Positions 57,590 through 64,000 of a stretch of DNA of 64,000 nucleotides are shown here, in pieces; within the stretch, counting starts at the first letter, position 1; the number at the start of each line of letters is the position of its first letter. A program made the position numbers and the translations under genes. The stretch is from Vreelandella boliviensis LC1. Its GTDB lineage: Bacteria > Pseudomonadota > Gammaproteobacteria > Pseudomonadales > Halomonadaceae. The stretch spans positions 352,006-416,005 of the forward strand of contig NZ_JH393258.1 in NCBI RefSeq assembly GCF_000236035.1. The letters are read 5' to 3'. The notes beneath the pieces were generated by a model. It saw only the letters and a program-made list of their open reading frames with translations, was not told the origin of the DNA and ran no database searches.

Positions 57590-57758
57590 AGCGGCTCCTG
57601 GTTAACAATACTCATGGCAATAAAGCGTTATACGTATAACGAATAAAAAGATTGTACCTTTCACTTCGTCCGGTTCACAGCAACGCTCAGCCCGCTATAC
57701 TGTGCTCCTTTAGCAGATTCACCTTTGCTACCACCTTTTTCTGCCACCTGAGCCTGAA

Positions 57759-58328
57759 ATGACGCGACACCGCCACCTGCCTAATGATGACGATATCAGT
57801 GCCTTCCGCGACGCCTTAAAGGCGGCGGGTGTACGCCCTATCGCCACCAATCAGGCCGACCCAGGCAAACCCAAACGCGACGGTAAGGCGCACGAGGCGC
57901 GGCGCAACGCAGCGGTTGAAAGCAGCGCCCCTCAATCCAGAGGACGCACCTCGGATGGCAGGGTGGAAGCAGTACGCCCCTCCGAGTACCTAGAATTTAG
58001 CGTGCCAGACTTGCCATGGCGTACGTTTAGTCAGTTAAAGCGCGGCCAAACGGCGTGGCAAGCGGGACTTGATCTGCATGGCTATACGCTAGAGGAGGCC
58101 CGCGCAGAGCTGGAGAGTTTTCTACGCGACTCGGCTGGTCAGGGCATGCGCTGCGTTCTGGTCGTGCACGGCAAAGCGTGGGGCACCACCTCGGACTTTC
58201 CCGTACTCAAAAGCCATACCAACACCTGGCTGCGGGAGTGGCCGGGGGTACTGGCTTTCTGCTCGGCAATCGATATAGACGGTGGCACCGGTGCGGTCTA
58301 TATATTGCTGCGCAAGCGGGGCCAATAG
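57759..58328 (+). CDS. smrB: Smr-domain endonuclease SmrB
   Basis: The 189-residue protein has a basic disordered N-terminus and a C-terminal Smr domain with the hallmark LDLHGYTLEEARAELESFL and VVHGKAWGTTSDFPVLKSH. TFSQLKRGQTAWQAGLDLHG is typical of SmrB/YfcN, which cuts mRNA between collided ribosomes. Its position opposite prmB is conserved in related genomes. It is convergent with the patatin gene, 4 bases apart. Confidence 0.92.
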   Translation: MTRHRHLPNDDDISAFRDALKAAGVRPIATNQADPGKPKRDGKAHEARRNAAVESSAPQSRGRTSDGRVEAVRPSEYLEFSVPDLPWRTFSQLKRGQTAWQAGLDLHGYTLEEARAELESFLRDSAGQGMRCVLVVHGKAWGTTSDFPVLKSHTNTWLREWPGVLAFCSAIDIDGGTGAVYILLRKRGQ

Positions 58329-58332
58329 CCCT

Positions 58333-59364
58333 CTACTCGGTAGCATCCGAAGCGATGCCGGGCAGGCGCCGCTCTAGCGCTTCATCTGCTAAATGACGGC
58401 CAAGGCGAATCAAATCTCGACCCCGGTAAAATTCGTAAGTACTACACACCGTTTTGGGTATTTCGATCAGCACATCGGGTGGGTAACCCGCCACCTTGTA
58501 CTTGGCCAACGCTGCCTGGGTAATATCAAACGACTCCAAAATCATATCGAGCTTGCTCCACTCGCGCTTGCCGCGCGCTTCTGTGGTTTCTTCTAGCTTT
58601 TCGTCGTCGCCCTGCCCGTTTTCGCCATCGCCATTTGCACCAAACCCTGCCCACAGTTTTTGGGTAGCGGCGCGCACATCGCCTATCCAACTGCTCATAC
58701 GCTGATCACGGTCGATCTCGTTTTGGGTGCGACTATCGACGGCGTTCTCCTCTTGGGGCAGTAACTCCTCTAAGGTCACCGGCAACGGACTATGGGCAGT
58801 CACATTAACCGCTACCACAAAGTCTGCTTGGCGGGCGGCCACCATGGGCATAATCGGCAGAGGGTTGAGCAGTCCGCCATCCACCAGCACCTGCTCGCCT
58901 AGATGAACAGGCGTTATAACACCCGGCACGGCCATTGAGGCACGAATCGCCTGCAGCAATGGGCCACTTTGAAACCAAACTTCCCGTTGACGCACCAAAT
59001 CAGTCGCCACCGTGGTGACGGGTATCGCTAGGTCTTCAATCAGAATATCGCCGACCAGGGTTTCCAGTTTGCCCATGACTTTGCTGGCACGCATCGCACC
59101 CATCGGGCTCCAGGTCACGTCCACCAGTTTGAGCACATCCAGGTAGTCGAGTTGACACACCCAGTCACGGTACTCAGGCAGCTTACCCGCGGCATAAATA
59201 CCGCCAATCACCGCGCCCATTGAACACCCGGATACCGCAACAATTTCAAACCCTCGCGCCTCCAGTGCTTCAATCACGCCGATATGCGCATAGCCGCGAG
59301 CACCACCGCTACCCAGCACCAGTGCGACCTTATTGCCACCATTCAAGTGAGCCATTTCATTCAT
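58333..59364 (-). CDS. rssA: Patatin-like phospholipase (RssA type)
   Basis: The 343-residue protein has the patatin oxyanion loop GSGGARGYAHIG, the nucleophile GCSMG (G-x-S-x-G) and the catalytic Asp in LVDGGLLNPLP. A long acidic and polar insert follows (about 210-290), before a C-terminal DMILESFDITQAALAKYKV. It hydrolyses acyl lipids; RssA itself has no firmly established substrate. The ATG at 59364 after AGGGAAGGA is chosen; the upstream open frame is G+C-rich and not conserved. Confidence 0.88.
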   Translation of the reverse strand: MNEMAHLNGGNKVALVLGSGGARGYAHIGVIEALEARGFEIVAVSGCSMGAVIGGIYAAGKLPEYRDWVCQLDYLDVLKLVDVTWSPMGAMRASKVMGKLETLVGDILIEDLAIPVTTVATDLVRQREVWFQSGPLLQAIRASMAVPGVITPVHLGEQVLVDGGLLNPLPIMPMVAARQADFVVAVNVTAHSPLPVTLEELLPQEENAVDSRTQNEIDRDQRMSSWIGDVRAATQKLWAGFGANGDGENGQGDDEKLEETTEARGKREWSKLDMILESFDITQAALAKYKVAGYPPDVLIEIPKTVCSTYEFYRGRDLIRLGRHLADEALERRLPGIASDATE

Positions 59365-59378
59365 GCTACGTTCCTTCC

Positions 59379-60284
59379 CTAGACGGTACCGGTGATACCC
59401 CAGTGACCGCCGATAACCGAGGCGACTTGCACCACTTCCCTGGGCTCCAAGTGTAAGTGGTGGCCACCCTTGAGCACCTGGCGAGTTAACCCTTTTACCG
59501 CTTGCCGCGCCTCTTGGGCCCATTTACGCTCGCCCAAAATCCCCTGCTCACCTTCTATCAATAGCAGCGGAGCGTTAATTTCCGCCAGTAGCGATAGCAC
59601 TTGCTGCGGAGTAAAGCGCACAAGGGACGGCTTCAGCAGTCGACTGTCGGTGCGCATTTGCAAATGACCATCGGCGGTAGGTTGGGTATTTCGCTCCACT
59701 AGCGGTGTTGCCGTTATGCTATCCACCGGTGTGACCCCACCAGCAACCCGCGCGGCGATGGCGCTTTCGATATCGGGGTAACGCGGCGCTCCCGACAGTG
59801 GCCGTCGGTAGGCGGTTAGCCCTTTACGCAGCTGTCTGGCGGTCTCATCAATGGGCGTATTGAGCGCCCCAAGCCCATCAATCAGCGTTAGCCGCTCGAC
59901 ACGCTCTGGTAGCGAAGCGGCGAGCAAGCAGGCCACTGCCGCACCCATGGAATGGGCAATCAAACTAGCTTGGTTAAGGCCGAGATCTTCCATGGCATCC
60001 AGAACATCGTGGCAATAATCCCATAGGGCATAGTCACCGCCCTGTGGAGCGTGTGCCGAATGACCATGGCCGCGAAAATCCAGCGCCACAATACGAATGT
60101 CCAACGCCTCTACCAAAAGTGGGGCTAACCGGGTAAAGCTGGCCGCATTATCCAGCCAGCCGTGTAAGGCCAACCAGGTTGGGGCGTCAGAACGCCCCCA
60201 GCTCAGTGCCGCTAGGCGGCCTTGTGCAAGTGAAAGCGGCTGCGGCGCAACAGAGTGCGCCGCTGTGGAATTAGATTGAGGCAT
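59379..60284 (-). CDS. Alpha/beta hydrolase
   Basis: The 301-residue protein has the oxyanion motif ALHGWLDNAASF, the nucleophile elbow AHSMGAA and FRGHGHSAHAPQ. A late His lies in GGHHLHLEPREV. It is an esterase or lipase-like enzyme of unknown substrate, with no signal peptide. It starts at the ATG at 60284 (MPQSNSTAAH); a GTG ten codons upstream is less likely. It precedes rssA on the same strand by 14 bases, probably cotranscribed. Confidence 0.88.
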   Translation of the reverse strand: MPQSNSTAAHSVAPQPLSLAQGRLAALSWGRSDAPTWLALHGWLDNAASFTRLAPLLVEALDIRIVALDFRGHGHSAHAPQGGDYALWDYCHDVLDAMEDLGLNQASLIAHSMGAAVACLLAASLPERVERLTLIDGLGALNTPIDETARQLRKGLTAYRRPLSGAPRYPDIESAIAARVAGGVTPVDSITATPLVERNTQPTADGHLQMRTDSRLLKPSLVRFTPQQVLSLLAEINAPLLLIEGEQGILGERKWAQEARQAVKGLTRQVLKGGHHLHLEPREVVQVASVIGGHWGITGTV

Positions 60285-60430
60285 AAGTAACAGTCCTGAA
60301 TAAACAGCTAACACTCCTAAACAAACGGCAGTGTCATTAGGTAGTCAAGATGACGACACGACCTACAAACGGTACCATGCGGAGCAGAATGCTTCTGCTG
60401 CTTTTCCCCTCTCGCTCATTTGGTGCTGTT

Positions 60431-60523
60431 ATGAAACCACGTCGCGATACCCGCGCCCGTAATCTGGTCTTTTTTGTTGCTGTCATCAGCGCCACTGTCG
60501 TCGGTTTCTGGCTAGTAAAATAA
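60431..60523 (+). CDS. Possible 30-residue single-helix membrane protein
   Basis: The ORF encodes a basic start (MKPRRDTRARN) followed by a hydrophobic helix (LVFFVAVISATVVGFWLV) and a final Lys, with TAA at 60521-60523. This is the layout of small inner-membrane proteins. There is no clear ribosome site, and it ends 12 bases before the convergent ybbP stop. It is too short to judge by family; conservation in relatives would decide. Confidence 0.4.
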   Translation: MKPRRDTRARNLVFFVAVISATVVGFWLVK

Positions 60524-60534
60524 GCTATTACTCA

Positions 60535-63126
60535 CTACGCTTCGCCGAGTAGCCCTAGGCTGGCTGCTGGCGTTTGGCGACGCAATCCACGCGAAAGTGC
60601 ATGGCCAATGACACCGATCAACAGCGCCCCGCCAACGGGGAGGAAAACCCATAGCCCCAGGTGCAAACGCGGAGTGAGATCCAGCAGGTAAATATACAGC
60701 ACAGCCGTTGTCAGCTCTGCAAGCACCGCGCCCATCAAACCACTGGCAAAGCCCAACAACGCGTATTCAGCCCCCTGCACCAGTGAAATCATCCGGCTAC
60801 CTGCGCCAAATACGCGCAGCAGGCCGCTTTCATGGGCACGCACCGGACGGCTTGCGGTCAGCGCGGCATACAACACGCTAATCCCTGCCAGCAGCACCAA
60901 TGCGAGCACCAGCTCCACCGCACGGGTGACCTGGGCAAGGACATCCCGCACCTGACCTAAAATCGCGTCCACGTTAAGCAACGAGACACCGGGGAAGTCG
61001 GTGATAAGCTCACGAATCAGTCCCTGCTCCGCTTCTGGCAAATGAAAAGCGGTAATGTAGCTATGGCCAAACTGCTCCAGCACACCCGGCGGGAAGATGA
61101 CGAAGAAATTAGGTTGGAAGCTATCCCAATTCAGGCTGCGTAGGCTGGTAATTTGGGTAGCGATTTCGTCGCTACCCACCGAGAAAGTCATCTCATCACC
61201 AATGCTCAACCCAAGCCTTTCGGCGAGCCCATCCTCCATGGAAATAGGCACCGGAGTAGCCTGCTGCGTTGCATCGACAGCGCTCATCCAGCCTTGGCTT
61301 TCATCGCTCTGCTCATTGTCAACGTTACTGCCCAGCTGCATTGGTGTGAACCACTCGCCAGCCACCACTTGGTTGCCTTCCGGCACTTCTGATTGCCAAG
61401 TTAGGTTGAGTTCGCGGCGCAGTGAGTTGTCGCCACGAGCATCCGGCGGCACGGCGTCTCTGGGCGGCTGATCATTAATCACAATCACCCGGCCACGCAC
61501 CATGGGGTAGAGGGTGCTTTGGGTTTCCACCCGCGGCGAGACCGCCGCTTCAAAGGGGTCACGCTCGGAAGGCTGGATATTGATGGCAAAATAGTTGGGC
61601 GTATTTTCAGGTAGTTGATCCTGCCAGGTACTTAACAAGTCGCCGCGCACCAAGACAATCATCGCCATGGCAAAGAAGGTCACCGAGAAAGCCAGCAGTT
61701 GCCCTAGGCCCGCTTGACGACGCCGGGCCAATTGACGACCGCCTAAGCGCAGCGCCTGTGACCACTCACTACGCCCGGAGAACCGCTGCACAGCGCGTAA
61801 TAGGCCGCTAAGCAACAAGGCGCTAATCATCCACAGCACGCCAAGTAACAGCGCACCGCCGATCAATAGCCCAATCGCCAGCGGCAGGCTACCCGAGTAG
61901 AGCCAAAGTAGCCCGCCAAACACGATACTCGCCACCCCGACGACCAGCCAAGCCGATGGCGGCAGTGGATCAAGCTCACGACGCAGTACTTTTAGGGCGC
62001 TAACTTGCTTGATACGCAGCAGAGTTGGCCCGGCAAAACCAACGAGCACGGCAAGCGCGGTGAATACCCCTAGCCCCAGTGGCATCAGCCCCGGAGGAGG
62101 AAGTGTCATGGGTAGGAAACTCACCAATAGCCAGATCAGTACCGCTTGGCCTAGAAGCCCAAGTAGCGCCCCAATCACTGCCGCGACCAGTGCTAAGCCA
62201 AGTAACTGAAGGGTAAAAATTGTCACTAATTGACGCTGGCTGGCACCAAAGCAGCGCAGTAGCGCAGCGGTATCCAGATGGCGCTCCACATAACGCCGGG
62301 TAGACATTGCCACGGCCACGCCCGCTAGCAAAACCGCCGCTAAACCGGCTAACCCCAGGTAGCTTTCCGCACGCTGCAATGCATTGCCGAGCTGGGGACG
62401 GTCAACGCGAACATCGCGCACCTCAACCCCATCGCGGCGCAGCTCAGCAAGCAACCCCTGAACTTGATCAAGCGCTTCCGGCGGACCTGCGGCTAGAATT
62501 TCAAACTCAATCCGAGAGCCTTCTTGAACCAGGCCGGTCGCTTCGACATCCGCCGTATTGATCATCAAGCGCGGGTTAAAATTACCAAAACCACCGGACT
62601 GATCTGCTTCGCGCTCGATTATCCCCGTCACTGCCAGTTCGGTTTGCCCCACTTGTACTCGGTCACCCAAGGCTATCTCGACCAGCTCCATCAGGCGGGG
62701 ATCTGCCCATGCCTCCCCAGGTGGCGGACCGGAGGCTATTTGCTCAGTGCCATCGCCAAAATCCACGTAGGAGACGCCATAGTGTGGGTAGACCTCATCC
62801 ACGGCTTTTAAGCTAGCGGGCTGAAAGCGGCCACCGCGGCTAATCATCGATACCAAGTCCACTTGGTCGCTAAGCACAAAGCCTGCGCTTTCCAGACGTT
62901 CGCGCAACTCTGCTGAAAACGGATCGCGCTGCTCTAGCACTAGATCACCGCCCAACATCTGCCCTGCCTGGCGCTCCAGACCGCGCTCTAAACGATCTAG
63001 AAAAAACGCGATCATGGTAGAGGCCGCGACGGCCAATACCAGGGCAATAAATAGCGCACGCACATCAGCAGCGCGCAGGTCTCGCTTGAGGCTGCGCATC
63101 GCCAAACGCCAATTCACATCACTCAT
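60535..63126 (-). CDS. ybbP: YbbP-like ABC transporter permease (FtsX family)
   Basis: The 863-residue protein has an N-terminal helix (ALFIALVLAVAASTMIAFFL), a periplasmic domain, and two FtsX-type four-helix units with GLAGLAAVLLAGVAVAMSTRRYVERHLDTAALLRCFGASQRQLV. The C-terminal LLAGISVLYAALTASRPVRAHESGLLRVFGA matches the second unit. With YbbA it forms a MacB-like complex thought to move lipids or act at the periplasm; the substrate is unknown. Its ATG overlaps the ybbA stop by 4 bases. Confidence 0.92.
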   Translation of the reverse strand: MSDVNWRLAMRSLKRDLRAADVRALFIALVLAVAASTMIAFFLDRLERGLERQAGQMLGGDLVLEQRDPFSAELRERLESAGFVLSDQVDLVSMISRGGRFQPASLKAVDEVYPHYGVSYVDFGDGTEQIASGPPPGEAWADPRLMELVEIALGDRVQVGQTELAVTGIIEREADQSGGFGNFNPRLMINTADVEATGLVQEGSRIEFEILAAGPPEALDQVQGLLAELRRDGVEVRDVRVDRPQLGNALQRAESYLGLAGLAAVLLAGVAVAMSTRRYVERHLDTAALLRCFGASQRQLVTIFTLQLLGLALVAAVIGALLGLLGQAVLIWLLVSFLPMTLPPPGLMPLGLGVFTALAVLVGFAGPTLLRIKQVSALKVLRRELDPLPPSAWLVVGVASIVFGGLLWLYSGSLPLAIGLLIGGALLLGVLWMISALLLSGLLRAVQRFSGRSEWSQALRLGGRQLARRRQAGLGQLLAFSVTFFAMAMIVLVRGDLLSTWQDQLPENTPNYFAINIQPSERDPFEAAVSPRVETQSTLYPMVRGRVIVINDQPPRDAVPPDARGDNSLRRELNLTWQSEVPEGNQVVAGEWFTPMQLGSNVDNEQSDESQGWMSAVDATQQATPVPISMEDGLAERLGLSIGDEMTFSVGSDEIATQITSLRSLNWDSFQPNFFVIFPPGVLEQFGHSYITAFHLPEAEQGLIRELITDFPGVSLLNVDAILGQVRDVLAQVTRAVELVLALVLLAGISVLYAALTASRPVRAHESGLLRVFGAGSRMISLVQGAEYALLGFASGLMGAVLAELTTAVLYIYLLDLTPRLHLGLWVFLPVGGALLIGVIGHALSRGLRRQTPAASLGLLGEA

Positions 63127-63923
63127 TGCGCGCCCTCATCAATCGAAGCGGCGGTTGGCACGATGTTTTCAAGTACGGCTTCTAACTTGCCATGATCTAA
63201 TCGCAAGCAGCGATCACAGCGCCGCGCCAAGGCGTGGTCGTGGGTAACCAGAATAAGCGTGGTGCCTGCCTCACGGTTTAAGGTGAAGAGCAGGTCAATG
63301 ATTTGCGCACCCGTATCGGGATCTAGGTTGCCGGTTGGCTCATCAGCAAATACTAGTTCGGGGTCGGTAACGAAAGCACGCGCCACGGCAACACGCTGCT
63401 GCTCGCCACCGGAAAGCTGTTTGGGTAAGTGATCCACCCGCTGGCCAAGCCCTACACGCTCTAACCACTGAGCAGCGGTTTGCGTCTCCCCGGCACGCGG
63501 CGACAGCTCAAGGGGCAGCATGACGTTCTCAAGGGCGCTCAAGGTGGGCAGCAGTTGAAAGTTCTGGAACACAAAGCCCACTCGCCCGGCACGCAACGCT
63601 GCACGCCCATCCTCATCCAAACGACTCAGTGCGTGCCCAAACAGGGTCAGTTCGCCGTCGCTCGGCGTATCAAGACCAGCCAACAGGCCCAACAGCGTTG
63701 ACTTGCCCGCGCCACTTTTACCTAAAATGGCAACGCTCTCACCCGCCGCTACACTGAGCGACAGGTCGTGTAAGATAGTGAGCGAACGTTCTCCGCTGGT
63801 AACTTTTTTAGACAGTTTGTCAGCGTGCAGCACGGGTTGCCTAACAGCTCCTTGGGGAACATTGTTTACCGCTTGGTTGTCGTTAGCAGGCTGGCGCTCA
63901 CCTTGAGGTGACTCGCTCGACAT
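63123..63923 (-). CDS. ybbA: YbbA-like ABC transporter ATPase
   Basis: The 266-residue ATPase has Walker A GKSGAGKST, Q-loop FVFQNFQLLPTLSALENVMLPLE, signature LSGGEQQRVAVARAF, Walker B LVFADEPTGNLD and the switch His in VTHDHALA. This is a LolD/MacB-type protein that works with YbbP. The first about 30 residues are polar and low-complexity. The frame is open to 63998, but the ATG at 63923 follows AGGGA with a seven-base spacer and leaves room for the divergent gene at the edge. Confidence 0.9.
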   Translation of the reverse strand: MSSESPQGERQPANDNQAVNNVPQGAVRQPVLHADKLSKKVTSGERSLTILHDLSLSVAAGESVAILGKSGAGKSTLLGLLAGLDTPSDGELTLFGHALSRLDEDGRAALRAGRVGFVFQNFQLLPTLSALENVMLPLELSPRAGETQTAAQWLERVGLGQRVDHLPKQLSGGEQQRVAVARAFVTDPELVFADEPTGNLDPDTGAQIIDLLFTLNREAGTTLILVTHDHALARRCDRCLRLDHGKLEAVLENIVPTAASIDEGAQ

Positions 63924-63984
63924 TGATATATCCCTAGCAGCATTGGCAGTTTTATCTGAGGAGCTTGAACTTGAGGAGTAAGAC

Positions 63985-64000
63985 ATGAAGCGTGGCATCC
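63985..64000 (+). CDS. tesA: Start of a gene cut at the right edge (probably tesA)
   Basis: An ATG with a strong GAGGAG site reads MKRGI before the window ends. In many gammaproteobacteria tesA (lysophospholipase/thioesterase I, arylesterase) lies divergent from ybbA-ybbP, so tesA is the likely identity. Only five codons are visible; the call rests on synteny. Confidence 0.4.

Overview
The window looks like a chromosomal segment of a halophilic gammaproteobacterium, most likely Halomonadaceae (Halomonas or a close relative). The basis is the protein content: a class I PHA synthase with an S-x-C-x-G box, phasin, trpGDC, YbbA/YbbP, PrmB/AroC/SmrB, YqjD/E/K-type genes, and a moderately GC-rich coding style. 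No 16S or other species marker is present, so the genus is an inference. I see no tRNA, rRNA, CRISPR array, insertion sequence or prophage.

Layout. 0-6 kb: cysB (cut at the left edge just before its stop), trxA, an AI-2E family exporter, a SIMPL-domain periplasmic protein whose end overlaps convergent serS, and a DUF4202 gene. 6-20.5 kb: a large YdiJ-type D-2-hydroxyacid dehydrogenase, trpC-trpD-trpG on the minus strand, a two-gene NAD-dependent formate dehydrogenase (the small and NADH subunits are fused), an orphan Mn/Fe-type solute-binding protein, gph, type II NADH dehydrogenase and rpe. This looks like an rpe-gph-trpEGDC neighbourhood that has been opened by insertions and has lost trpE. 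20.6-24.5 kb: the sulfate uptake operon sbp-cysT-cysW-cysA. 24.5-26.2 kb: an A+T-richer pair, alkB-like and an EamA transporter, probably acquired. The AlkB homologue has Arg where the first iron-binding His should be. 26.3-28.7 kb: yajG, tpm, ygiM and DUF1820.

28.9-33.0 kb holds the best candidate for an undescribed system: an ATP-grasp ligase followed after 30 bp by a 685-residue protein with no family I recognise. The C-terminal part of that protein carries a papain-like Gln-x5-Cys / His / Asn signature. A TlyA-type rRNA methyltransferase follows. An ATP-grasp ligase beside a cysteine hydrolase suggests making and breaking an amide or peptide bond. 33-45 kb: mscK, pldA, a compact yqjD-yqjE-yqjK-like operon, a YhiN-family flavoprotein, a two-gene RND efflux pump with a perfect palindrome in its promoter, DUF3617 and a CPXCG protein. 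45-49.5 kb: the putrescine importer potFGHI. 49.7-52.2 kb: ahpC-ahpF with an OxyR-like site upstream and a terminator between the genes.

52.2-55.5 kb is a PHA granule cluster: phaC, phaP and a DUF6489-like protein. PhaC and the DUF6489 protein share an unusual Gly-Leu-Ser-(Gln/Glu) tetrapeptide repeat, and phaP is preceded by two copies of a TTGCARTGCAGCA motif that may bind a PhaR-type repressor. 55.5-64 kb: aroC-prmB, smrB, a patatin (RssA type), an alpha/beta hydrolase, a possible 30-residue membrane protein, and ybbP-ybbA, with the first codons of a divergent gene (probably tesA) at the right edge.
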